Below the pieces are notes generated by a model, which was not told where the DNA came from, made no database searches, and worked only from the letters and a program-made list of their open reading frames with translations. This document shows, one piece after another, positions 1-6,837 of a stretch of 13,777 bases of DNA. The DNA is from Flavobacteriales bacterium UBA4011 (GTDB lineage: Bacteria > Bacteroidota > Bacteroidia > Flavobacteriales_D > Crocinitomicaceae), in the NCBI GenBank assembly GCA_002384725.1, contig DGBF01000049.1:1-13777 (forward strand). The letters run 5' to 3'. How positions within the stretch are numbered: position 1 is the first letter of the stretch; the number at the start of each line of letters is the position of its first letter. A program made the position numbers and the translations under genes.

Positions 1-415
1 CCAAATTCAATTCATCCAATTTCTCGATATTTCCTTTGATAAATTCTACATTCGATTTCGAATATCCGAATTTCTCACGGTGGAACTCGATATATTTATT
101 CGCTACGGCCAATTGTTGATCTGTCATGTCTACACCTACAACATGTCCATTTTCACCAACTAGTTTCCCAGCGATGTAACAATCACGTCCACTTCCAGAA
201 CCCAAATCCAATATTTTCAGTCCTTGTACTTGTGTCGGAATCGTCAATCCACAACCGTAATATTTGGACTGAACTTCATCGGCAACCAATCGCAACGCTA
301 CCGTAATATGACGAGGCGGTTTAGTCAAAGTGCAACATGCATTCGTTTTTAAATCCTCCGATTTCTGTAATTCTTCGCCGTAATATTCTTGAACATCCTT
401 ATGTAATGTATCCAT
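1..415 (-). CDS. ArsM-like SAM-dependent methyltransferase, N-terminal part (runs off window)
   Basis: The first 138 codons are visible; the C-terminus lies beyond base 1. The protein is a class I methyltransferase: motif I LDLGSGSGRD is at residues 69-78 and binds SAM, and the acidic end of the second strand is D96 in VVGVDMTDQQLAVA. The N-terminal block YYGEELQKSEDLKT, the adjacent cysteines C27-C28, and YYGCG with C55 match the arsenite-methyltransferase-like subgroup of COG2226, where cysteines bind trivalent arsenic. Arsenic as substrate is inferred from the family; the diagnostic C-terminal cysteines are not in view and no ars genes are visible. The ATG at 415 is the only sensible start, because the conserved YYG block begins at residue 11. 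A Bacteroidota-type promoter and a palindrome lie just upstream. It could equally be a general methyltransferase annotated by homology only. Confidence 0.88.
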   Translation of the reverse strand, partial: MDTLHKDVQEYYGEELQKSEDLKTNACCTLTKPPRHITVALRLVADEVQSKYYGCGLTIPTQVQGLKILDLGSGSGRDCYIAGKLVGENGHVVGVDMTDQQLAVANKYIEFHREKFGYSKSNVEFIKGNIEKLDELNL

Positions 416-429
416 CAATTTCTTTTTTG

Positions 430-464
430 TAAAGTTACGCTATCAACTTCAATTTGATATCAAA
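430..464 (-). promoter_or_regulatory. Candidate promoter of the methyltransferase gene
   Basis: On the minus strand TAACTTTA (437-430) matches the Bacteroidota -7 box TAnnTTTG at 7 of 8 consensus-compatible positions. TTTG (464-461) stands 23 bases upstream as a -33 box, at the upper end of the accepted spacing. This would put transcription start near 426 and give a leader of about 11 bases before the ATG at 415. Motif match only. Confidence 0.45.
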
Positions 465-469
465 GTTGA
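443..469. promoter_or_regulatory. Palindromic candidate operator in the methyltransferase promoter
   Basis: The segment contains a perfect 12-bp palindrome, tttgatatcaaa (453-464), and a second inverted repeat, TCAACTT (443-449) with AAGTTGA (463-469). ATCAA (442-446) and TTGAT (454-458) form a further overlapping pair of half-sites. The segment occupies the spacer and the -33 box of the predicted promoter, where a bound repressor would block RNA polymerase. ATCAA/TTGAT half-sites resemble those of ArsR/SmtB-family repressors, but that assignment is inference and no regulator gene is in view. Confidence 0.4.
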
Positions 470-517
470 CACAATGTGACGCACATATGTCCGGAAGCTT
501 ACTTTGGATTTATAAAT

Positions 518-589
518 GATTGCTGATTGCTTTAAGGTAAATGAAAAATCAGCCAATCCGCAATCCGTCATCCACCAATTAGTCAATCC
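518..589. repeat. Inverted array of degenerate 7-8 bp units (GATTGCT type)
   Basis: GATTGCT occurs twice in tandem at 518-531. After 15 bases the complementary orientation follows: CAATCCG twice (554-567), flanked by looser copies so that ATC/ATT recurs at 548, 556, 563, 570, 578 and 586, a step of 7-8 bases. The two blocks can pair imperfectly as a hairpin. The array starts 5 bases past the zinc-ribbon stop codon and lies in the spacer before the methyltransferase promoter, so it may end the zinc-ribbon transcript, although no U-tract follows it in that direction. Confidence 0.6.
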
Positions 590-593
590 TTTT

Positions 594-959
594 TTACTTC
601 ACATAATCCTGTTTCACCACCAACATAAACTGATCATTCTCAATCTTAAGATATCCCTGATCGTAACAGAAATGATACTTCGCCCCTTTTTGAGTTGTAT
701 AAATATTTGTGTAATAGTGAAAGTTAAAACCTTCCTCTGCCAATGTTATCGCATCTACAGTTACCTTTCCTTTCGGATTCAATTTCTCTAAAATGCGTCG
801 ATTTTTACGAAGGATGTTATTGATTCTGCGTACGTAATTGTTCGCATCTTCATGAAGTCGATTGTTAAACGTATTTCGGCAATAATCAGAACAGAATTTT
901 TGATCCTTCCGACCTTTTAACCCTTGTCCACATTCATTGCACGTTCTTTCTTCCATCAT
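594..959 (-). CDS. Small zinc-ribbon protein (CxxC...CxxxC)
   Basis: 121 residues from the start chosen here. C7 and C10 (CNEC) pair with C23 and C27 (CSDYC) to make a four-cysteine zinc site, followed by RNTFNNRL, a signature common in small Bacteroidota zinc-finger proteins similar to DUF2116-type ribbons. The rest (28-121) is a basic, probably helical stretch (YVRRINNILRKNRRILEKL) and a beta-rich tail with FHYYTNIYTTQKGAKYHFCYDQGYLKI. The frame is open up to an ATG at 989, but those ten extra codons come from the GTCAA repeat region, so I place the start at 959 (or the adjacent 956). The function is unknown; nucleic-acid binding is plausible from the basic helix and the ribbon. A promoter match lies about 90 bases upstream, leaving a long leader with a hairpin. 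Confidence 0.8.
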   Translation of the reverse strand: MMEERTCNECGQGLKGRKDQKFCSDYCRNTFNNRLHEDANNYVRRINNILRKNRRILEKLNPKGKVTVDAITLAEEGFNFHYYTNIYTTQKGAKYHFCYDQGYLKIENDQFMLVVKQDYVK

Positions 960-970
960 TAGTGTAATTT

Positions 971-1037
971 GACCTTTTACTTTGACCATTGACTGTGAGA
1001 TTTTCGTTCGAATAAGTCAAGAGTCAACGGTCAATAG
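971..1037. repeat. GTCAA heptad repeats forming a hairpin
   Basis: On the plus strand GTCAAGA, GTCAACG and GTCAATA run head to tail at 1016-1036. At 971-994 the complementary TTGAC motif recurs at 7-base steps. TTGACCATTGACT (982-994) and AGTCAACGGTCAA (1022-1034) pair over 13 bases with one G-U wobble and a 27-base loop. The hairpin sits between the predicted promoter and the start codon of the zinc-ribbon gene, so it would lie in that gene's 5' leader. Confidence 0.6.
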
Positions 1038-1049
1038 TCTTAGTACTTT

Positions 1050-1077
1050 CAAAAATAACAATATTTAACGCCCCCAA
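1050..1077 (-). promoter_or_regulatory. Promoter of the zinc-ribbon gene
   Basis: On the minus strand TATTTTTG (1057-1050) matches TAnnTTTG at every fixed position, and TTG (1077-1075) stands 17 bases upstream, within the accepted 17-23 spacing. Transcription would start near 1046, giving a leader of roughly 85-90 bases that contains the GTCAA hairpin. Confidence 0.55.
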
Positions 1078-1101
1078 CTTCCGCCACCCGTAAATCTTCA
1101 C

Positions 1102-1109
1102 CAAATTTG
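1102..1109 (+). promoter_or_regulatory. Possible -7 box of the moxR/bat operon
   Basis: CAAATTTG differs from TAnnTTTG only at the first base and lies 20 bases before the moxR ATG at 1129. No TTG is found 17-23 bases upstream, so support is weak. It is listed because it is the best match in the 169-base divergent gap in front of the operon. Confidence 0.25.
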
Positions 1110-1128
1110 TTGGATTATCTTGCACGTA

Positions 1129-2151
1129 ATGACAGAAAATGATAACAGCGCCGTTCAACCTGAATCGGCTTTACAAATATTAGGTGAAAAAGTAAAAGTT
1201 GAAAACGAGAAAATTCAACTCCTGAAAAGTGAAATTGGGAAGGTAATCGTGGGTCAAGAGCACATGGTTGATCGTCTTCTAATCGCTTTACTTTGTAACG
1301 GACACTTGCTGCTAGAAGGCGTACCCGGATTAGCCAAAACGCTTGCTATCAAAACTCTTTCCGATGCTTTGGAGGTGAGTTACAACCGAATTCAATTTAC
1401 ACCCGATTTACTTCCTGCCGATATTACCGGAACTCAATTGTACGACCAAAAATCAGGTGGATTCACCGTCCGAAAAGGTCCTGTTTTTGCGAATTTTATT
1501 CTAGCAGATGAGATTAACCGTGCACCTGCGAAGGTTCAAAGTGCACTGCTCGAAGCTATGCAAGAAAGGCAAATCACCATTGGAGATGAAAGTTTTCAGC
1601 TGGATGAACCGTTTTTGGTACTTGCAACGATGAATCCAATCGATCAAGAAGGAACGTATCCGTTGCCTGAAGCACAAGTGGATCGTTTTATGATGAAAGT
1701 TGTTTTGGGATACCCAACCAAGGAAGAAGAAAAACAAATTCTTCGCATCAATGTGCGTCCGGAAGGAATGCCTTCTATCGGAAAAGTGCTGAGTAAAACA
1801 GATATTCTTCGTTTCCGTGAATTGGTAAAAGAGGTATATCTCGACGAAAAAATTGAACAATACATTATCGATATCGTTTTTGCCACGCGAACACCCGACA
1901 AATTTGGATTAGGCTTCCTGGAACCCTTGATTTCCTTCGGATGTTCGCCTCGTGCTAGTATCAATTTAGCACTAACAGCAAAAGCTCACGCATTTTTAAA
2001 CAATCGTGCATTCGTCATTCCAGAAGATGTTCGTGCTGTAGCTCCTGAAGTGATTCGTCATCGAATGGGCTTGAGCTACGAAGCGGAAGCTGAAAACATG
2101 ACGGCAACTGACATTTTATCTAAAATAATCGGACGAATTCAAGTTCCATAA
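1129..2151 (+). CDS. moxR: MoxR-family AAA+ ATPase
   Basis: 340 residues, full length for the family. Walker A GVPGLAKT is at residues 64-71, Walker B ILADE at about 124-128, sensor 1 ATMNP at 166-170 and sensor 2 SPRAS at 273-277; FTPDLLPADITGT and PEAQVDRF are further family hallmarks. MoxR proteins form cytoplasmic AAA+ rings that act as chaperones with VWA-domain partners, and here five such partner genes follow at once. The frame is open to a TTG at 1120, but the ATG at 1129 is preferred because it is the first standard start and the N-terminus is not conserved. It is the first gene of the operon; DUF58 begins 11 bases after its stop. The exact client is not known for the Bacteroidota bat systems. 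Confidence 0.96.
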   Translation: MTENDNSAVQPESALQILGEKVKVENEKIQLLKSEIGKVIVGQEHMVDRLLIALLCNGHLLLEGVPGLAKTLAIKTLSDALEVSYNRIQFTPDLLPADITGTQLYDQKSGGFTVRKGPVFANFILADEINRAPAKVQSALLEAMQERQITIGDESFQLDEPFLVLATMNPIDQEGTYPLPEAQVDRFMMKVVLGYPTKEEEKQILRINVRPEGMPSIGKVLSKTDILRFRELVKEVYLDEKIEQYIIDIVFATRTPDKFGLGFLEPLISFGCSPRASINLALTAKAHAFLNNRAFVIPEDVRAVAPEVIRHRMGLSYEAEAENMTATDILSKIIGRIQVP

Positions 2152-2162
2152 TCGCATTTTCC

Positions 2163-3035
2163 ATGGATGCCAAAGCGATACTTGAGAAAATAAAACTCCT
2201 CGAAATAAAAACGAAGAACTTGACCAAACAAGTTTTTTCGGGAGAGTATCATTCTGCGTTCAAAGGTCGCGGGATGACATTTTCTGAAGTCCGTGAATAC
2301 CAAACTGGTGATGAAATCCGAACGATAGATTGGAATGTAACTGCACGTTTCAACGAGCCTTTTGTCAAAGTTTTCGAAGAAGAACGAGAGTTAAACGTCC
2401 TCTTATTAATCGATGTTTCGAGTTCCAACGATTACGGAATTGGCGAAAAAAGCAAACTAGATTTAGGGCTCGAATTGGCTGCAGTACTTTCTTTTTCTGC
2501 TATTGCCAACAACGACAAAATTGGTGGTGTTTTTTGTAGCGATAAAATCGAAAAGTACATTCCACCCAAAAAAGGTCGGCGTCATGCTTTGATTTTGCTA
2601 CGAGAACTTTCAGAGCAAAACAAAATCAACAAACAAACCAATCTCGTTGAGGGATTGAAATTCATTCGAAATACGGAGAAAAAACGTTCGATTGTGTTTG
2701 TCATTAGTGATTTCTTGGACGACAACGAATACGTCACCGCCTTGGCACATACCCGCAAACGACATGATGTTGTCGCAATTAAAATCAGTGATTTACTCGA
2801 ACAAAAACTTCCTGATTTGGGCATCGTTCCATTAAAAAATACTGAAACGGGCGAAATGAGATGGTACAATACTTCTAGCTCAGAATTTCAGGAAGAATTT
2901 GAAAATCATCACCGCAAACAACAGGAAGAATTTACCATGAATCTTCGTAAAAGAGGAATCGATTCTATTGAGATTAGCACAACGGAGGACTACTACAGAG
3001 CACTTGTCGAACTTTTTCATCGCCGTAAATCATGA
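2163..3035 (+). CDS. DUF58 protein with VWA-like fold
   Basis: 290 residues, no signal peptide or membrane helix, so probably cytoplasmic beside MoxR. The DUF58 core is at about residues 34-57 (KGRGMTFSEVREYQTGDE, then RTIDW). A VWA-like domain follows with what looks like a full metal-ion site: DVSSS (D84, S86, S88), T159 in NKQTN and D183 in ISDFLDD. Many DUF58 proteins have lost some of these residues, so metal binding is plausible here. DUF58 genes almost always follow moxR, and the pair is thought to act as ATPase plus adaptor. Its stop overlaps the next start by four bases (ATGA), indicating translational coupling. Confidence 0.93.
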   Translation: MDAKAILEKIKLLEIKTKNLTKQVFSGEYHSAFKGRGMTFSEVREYQTGDEIRTIDWNVTARFNEPFVKVFEEERELNVLLLIDVSSSNDYGIGEKSKLDLGLELAAVLSFSAIANNDKIGGVFCSDKIEKYIPPKKGRRHALILLRELSEQNKINKQTNLVEGLKFIRNTEKKRSIVFVISDFLDDNEYVTALAHTRKRHDVVAIKISDLLEQKLPDLGIVPLKNTETGEMRWYNTSSSEFQEEFENHHRKQQEEFTMNLRKRGIDSIEISTTEDYYRALVELFHRRKS

Positions 3036-3979
3036 TGAAATATCTTCTGTTACTTACTGGTTTCATTTTCCTTGGTTTTTCTCCGGTGTCATATGACGTT
3101 GTAGCCAAAGCAAACAAAAAAAATGTGCAAGTTGGTGAGCAATTTCAGGTCAAATTTGAAATCCAAATAGCAGCAAATAAAAAAGTTGAATTTCAGCCAG
3201 AAAAAACTACTTTAAAAGTAGTTAAAACGAATAGAAGTACGAACAAACAAGACACAATTGAACTAGATGTTACCGGTTTTTTTCTGGAGGAAAGAGATAA
3301 AATTCAAGGCAAAGAATATTGGATCGGAACGTATACATTGACTTCATTTGAAGAAGGAATTATCGTCATTCCAGAATTGAAATTTAATGTGCCTGGGGAG
3401 GCCCTCTCGAGTAATCCTGTGATGATTTTTGTGGATTTAATGCCTGTCGATGAAAAAGTAGATTTGCACGATATCGAAGAGAATTTTATCGAATTAAAAA
3501 TTCCCTTTTTTGAAAAATACGAGCGAGAAATTTGGTGGTTGGTTTTAATTGCTGTCCTTGGAATTCTCATTGCCATCTATTTCCTTTTCTTTAAGAAATT
3601 TAAACCAGTAAAGGTGGAAGAGGTAATTGTATTGACAACAAATGAGCGTCGCAGCGCAGCAATTTCGGAATTGACCATTTTAATGGAAAAAGAGTTGTGG
3701 GCGAAAGATGAAATGAAACAACATTTCACCGAATTGTCACTTATCGTTCGTCGATACATTTCGAAGGAAATGGGCAATTCTTATTTGGAAAAAACAAGTC
3801 TTGAAATTCAACTTTTTCTGCGTAAAAAAGGATATCGTGAAGGACTGACTAAACCTTTGGGCTTAATTTTAAATGTATCTGACATGGTGAAGTTCGCCAA
3901 ATCATCCGTCGAAAAAGAAGGTATTTTCAAGGTGTATAAAGATGCAAAATCATTTATCGAAGAATTTGAGAAAAACTAG
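3032..3979 (+). CDS. BatD/DUF4381-like single-pass membrane protein
   Basis: 315 residues. A signal peptide (about 1-20, MMKYLLLLTGFIFLGFSPVS) leads a beta-rich periplasmic domain (about 21-160) opening VVAKANKKNVQVGEQFQVKF, which resembles the N-terminal domain of BatD. A membrane helix follows (about 167-187, EIWWLVLIAVLGILIAIYF), then a helical cytoplasmic tail of about 125 residues with ELTILMEKELW and HFTELSLIVRRYISKEM, as in DUF4381 proteins. In related Bacteroidota this slot between DUF58 and batA is regularly filled by such a protein. It could link the cytoplasmic MoxR/DUF58 pair to the periplasmic VWA proteins; that role is inference. batA starts on the base right after its stop. Confidence 0.8.
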   Translation: MMKYLLLLTGFIFLGFSPVSYDVVAKANKKNVQVGEQFQVKFEIQIAANKKVEFQPEKTTLKVVKTNRSTNKQDTIELDVTGFFLEERDKIQGKEYWIGTYTLTSFEEGIIVIPELKFNVPGEALSSNPVMIFVDLMPVDEKVDLHDIEENFIELKIPFFEKYEREIWWLVLIAVLGILIAIYFLFFKKFKPVKVEEVIVLTTNERRSAAISELTILMEKELWAKDEMKQHFTELSLIVRRYISKEMGNSYLEKTSLEIQLFLRKKGYREGLTKPLGLILNVSDMVKFAKSSVEKEGIFKVYKDAKSFIEEFEKN

Positions 3980-5014
3980 ATGTTGACCAATTGGAACATA
4001 TGGCCCTTTTCGTATACCTTTAGTTACCCGCATTGGTTTTGGTTTTTATTACTCCTACCTGTTTTAGCAGTTTATTTTTTCAAAAAGAATAACAAATCTA
4101 ATTTTTCGGCGCGCGTTTCCCATCTGTCAACTGATCAAAAATCAATGGCATTGACTTGGGTGGATAGATACCGTCAGTTCTCTTCTATCATCAAACTTTT
4201 CATTTTCATCCTTTTGGTGACTGCGTTGACAGGACCGTTTTCATGGGACAGTCCCGAAGGAAGACAAGAGAATTTTAAAAATGGAATTGACATTGTTTTC
4301 GCATTGGATGTTTCGCTTTCCATGTACGCCCGCGATTTCGAGCCCAATCGATTGGATGCTGCAAAACGAGTAGCCATGGACTTTGTGGCCGAACGACCAG
4401 GAGACAGAATCGGGCTAGTAGTATATGCCGGCGAAGCATATACCTCATGTCCACCCACCTTGGACCACCAAGTTTTATTAGACAAAATTGCCAGTACTTC
4501 GGGCGAATACATTGACGGAGGGACAGCCATTGGTGTTGGATTAGGTACGGCAGTTAATCGCCTACGCGCAAAGAGTGAAGGCGGAAAAGTCATTATTCTA
4601 CTCACTGACGGAACGAACAATTCAGGTGAAATAAGTCCCGAAAAAGCAGCAGAATTGGCAAAAGCGAAAGGAATTCGGGTGTATACCATTGGTATGGGAA
4701 CCAAAGGCGAAGCTTTATCACCCATCCCGACTGCTTTTGGAATACAATGGCAAATGGCTCCTGTAGACATCGACGAGGATATCCTGAAAAAAATCGCATT
4801 CAAAACGAAAGGTTCTTACTTCCGCGCAACGGATCAAAAATCCTTAGTGGAAATTTATGAAAAAATTGAAAAATTAGAAAAAGCGAAATTCCTGGATCGA
4901 GTGTATAAAAACGAACCTCCTTCCGACCCGAGCTCATTTTTAAATTGGGCAATCGTACTCAGTTTAATCCTTGTTTTTTATTCACTCTTACAATTCAAAT
5001 ATGCAGGTGAATAA
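3980..5014 (+). CDS. batA: BatA, membrane VWA-domain protein
   Basis: 344 residues. Membrane helices are at about 18-34, 69-85 and 323-337. Between the last two lies a VWA domain with an intact metal-ion site: DVSLS (D110, S112, S114), T182 in GGTAIG and D210 in LLTDGTNN. The loop between the first two helices is basic (KKNNKSNFSARVSH), so by the positive-inside rule that loop is cytoplasmic and the VWA domain periplasmic. Bat proteins were named for aerotolerance in Bacteroides fragilis, but later work in other bacteria did not find a general oxygen-stress role, so the biochemical function is open. The start overlaps nothing: it abuts the previous stop. batB begins 14 bases before the end of this gene. 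Confidence 0.95.
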   Translation: MLTNWNIWPFSYTFSYPHWFWFLLLLPVLAVYFFKKNNKSNFSARVSHLSTDQKSMALTWVDRYRQFSSIIKLFIFILLVTALTGPFSWDSPEGRQENFKNGIDIVFALDVSLSMYARDFEPNRLDAAKRVAMDFVAERPGDRIGLVVYAGEAYTSCPPTLDHQVLLDKIASTSGEYIDGGTAIGVGLGTAVNRLRAKSEGGKVIILLTDGTNNSGEISPEKAAELAKAKGIRVYTIGMGTKGEALSPIPTAFGIQWQMAPVDIDEDILKKIAFKTKGSYFRATDQKSLVEIYEKIEKLEKAKFLDRVYKNEPPSDPSSFLNWAIVLSLILVFYSLLQFKYAGE

Positions 5015-6137
5015 ACTAACAAATACACGAAAGGCAACTTTTTGGGTTGTCATGATTGAGGCTCTTCTTTGGATGCTTTTAACCGGGTTTATTTTGCTCA
5101 TTCACGCCTATTTTCCGGATGACTTTTACTTGCGTTACCCTAAAGTGGTTTGGTTTAATCTGGTCTTTATTCCCTTTTACCTTTTACTCTTTCGCCAGAG
5201 AGCACAGCTGCGCAAGCTCGTTTCTAAAATTCCAGCTCGACTCCTTTCTAGCTTTGTTCAGTTTGAACCTACCAATAGATTTTGGCGGAAATGGATCCTT
5301 TTTCGTGTTTCCATGTTCTTCATTTTTATTGCCTTGGCACAACCCTTATTCGGGACTAAAATGGGTTCCAGCCTAGAGAAAAACAGTGAAGTAGTCATAG
5401 CGATGGACGTTTCGAATTCCATGAATACATTAGATATCGACCCCAATCTCACTCGTCTGGAGGTTGCTAAACGAGCAGCAATCGAATTAATCAATGGTTT
5501 GGAAGGCGAAAAAGTAGGTGTTTTAATTTTTGCAGGTAATGCCTATGTGCAATTGCCGATAACCCAAGATTACAATACGGCCAAGCTGTTTATCAAAGAA
5601 ATTGAGACGAATATGCTGAGCAATCAAGGGACAAATTTTGATATTGCGATCGATATGTCTCGAGATATGTTTTCAGAAGGAACAGCAGGAAAGTGTATTT
5701 TGATGGTAACGGATGGTGAAAACCACGAAAAAGTTCCTGAAAAAAAATTGAAAAAATTACCCGAGGAAAACATCTTTCTGGCCGTAGTTGGATTAGGGAC
5801 AAGTAATGGAGGATTGATCTATCGGGACCCAACGAAACCATTCATGGGATATATCACCGATGAAAAAGGAAGACCTGTTCTCTCCAAAGTAGGAAAAGAA
5901 CTTGTCGAATCTTTGGCCAAAAATGCCAATGGAATAGCGATGGTGACTGACGATCCCTTTCCAAATCTTTCTAATTTATTAACAGAAATTAACCAGCTTA
6001 ACAAAGGAGATTTAAGAAATTTGGACTTGGAGATTAAGGAGACCTATTTTCACATCCCATTAATCATTGGTCTTGTGTTTTGGCTTCTGTTTCAATTCTC
6101 TGATTTTCTTTTTAATACCAAAGTAAAAAATGATTAA
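5001..6137 (+). CDS. batB: BatB, membrane VWA-domain protein with an extra N-terminal helix
   Basis: 378 residues from the ATG at 5001; the frame is open to a TTG at 4971, but that would bury more of batA and I reject it. The VWA domain has an intact metal site: DVSNS (D136, S138, S140), T211 in NQGTNF and D238 in VTDGEN. Helices are at about 13-36, 48-64, 99-116 and 351-369. BatA has only two helices before its VWA domain, so the first helix here is extra. The basic N-terminus (KLTNTRK) and basic loop (FRQRAQLRKLVSK) both predict cytoplasmic sides, leaving the VWA domain periplasmic as in BatA. It probably pairs with BatA as a heteromeric partner (inference). The end overlaps batC by eight bases. 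Confidence 0.94.
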   Translation: MQVNKLTNTRKATFWVVMIEALLWMLLTGFILLIHAYFPDDFYLRYPKVVWFNLVFIPFYLLLFRQRAQLRKLVSKIPARLLSSFVQFEPTNRFWRKWILFRVSMFFIFIALAQPLFGTKMGSSLEKNSEVVIAMDVSNSMNTLDIDPNLTRLEVAKRAAIELINGLEGEKVGVLIFAGNAYVQLPITQDYNTAKLFIKEIETNMLSNQGTNFDIAIDMSRDMFSEGTAGKCILMVTDGENHEKVPEKKLKKLPEENIFLAVVGLGTSNGGLIYRDPTKPFMGYITDEKGRPVLSKVGKELVESLAKNANGIAMVTDDPFPNLSNLLTEINQLNKGDLRNLDLEIKETYFHIPLIIGLVFWLLFQFSDFLFNTKVKND

Positions 6138-6837
6138 ATATCTTTTCATACTTCTTTTGCTTCCTGTTTCGGTTTTCACCGTTGCTCAGGAGGAAGATGT
6201 TGTGAAAAACAGTTCCGACTGGAGAGGTATGATCAAGTTGGCGAGAGATGCATATCACCATAAAGATTTCCAAAAAGCAATGTTGTTTTACAAAACGGCA
6301 CTTGAGGTAATTCCCAAAGATGTTGACCTTGCTGACGAAATCGCGCAAACACAGTTTCGATTGGACCAATTTGATGCGGCGAAGGAAATTTACGAGAAAA
6401 GAACATCAGGAAATATAGAAGAAAAAGCGCGCGCATTTCACAATCTGGGCAACATTGCCATGCAGAACAAAGACTACGATGCGGCAATCGACAACTACAA
6501 AAACGCTCTTCGCAACGATCCGAAAAACGCAAAAACACGGTATAATTTATCGCAAGCCATTCGCAAGAAAAAAGAACAAGAAAAACAAAATCCTCCACCA
6601 CCAAAAGGGGATGGAGACGACGACAAGAAAGATAAAAAGGATGACCAAAAAAAGGATAAGAAGGAGCAAAAAAAGAAACCAGAAAATCCTGGAAATCAAA
6701 ATAATCCGTCTTCCTTAAGTGACAACGCTGTTGAAAGAGAATTGGATAAATTGATGAAAAAAGAGTCTGAGACGAAGAGGAAATTAGCAGGTTCGAAAGA
6801 AGGAAATTCCACAAAAAAGTCGACTAAAGAATGGTAA
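6130..6837 (+). CDS. batC: BatC, secreted TPR protein
   Basis: 235 residues with a signal peptide ending near residue 20 (LLLLPVSVFTVAQ). About three TPR units follow (roughly 31-64, 65-98 and 100-133; RAFHNLGNIAMQNKDYDAAI is the clearest). A highly charged linker (about 147-184) is made of Lys, Asp, Glu and Pro, and a short conserved helical tail VERELDKLMKKESETKRKL ends the protein, as in other BatC proteins. TPRs bind other proteins, so a scaffold role between BatA/BatB and BatD in the periplasm is likely but inferred. It overlaps batB by eight bases and batD by seven. The linker is low complexity and probably disordered. Confidence 0.92.
   Translation: MIKYLFILLLLPVSVFTVAQEEDVVKNSSDWRGMIKLARDAYHHKDFQKAMLFYKTALEVIPKDVDLADEIAQTQFRLDQFDAAKEIYEKRTSGNIEEKARAFHNLGNIAMQNKDYDAAIDNYKNALRNDPKNAKTRYNLSQAIRKKKEQEKQNPPPPKGDGDDDKKDKKDDQKKDKKEQKKKPENPGNQNNPSSLSDNAVERELDKLMKKESETKRKLAGSKEGNSTKKSTKEW

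Noticed and set aside
518..589. CRISPR array
   Set aside because: The units are 7-8 bases, contiguous and degenerate, with no spacers; no cas genes are present.
516..791. 91-codon plus-strand frame
   Set aside because: It starts in the GATTGCT repeat and runs antisense through the zinc-ribbon gene; no domain features.
4174..4803. 209-codon open frame on the minus strand
   Set aside because: It lies wholly inside batA in antisense, has no recognisable domain, and batA is clearly the real gene.
4971..5000. Upstream TTG start for BatB
   Set aside because: It would lengthen the overlap with batA to 44 bases and add residues that are only batA coding read in another frame; the ATG at 5001 gives a normal overlap.
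6233..6814. 193-codon minus-strand frame
   Set aside because: It is antisense to batC; its Cys/Phe/Ser-rich composition reflects the reverse of lysine- and glutamate-rich coding.
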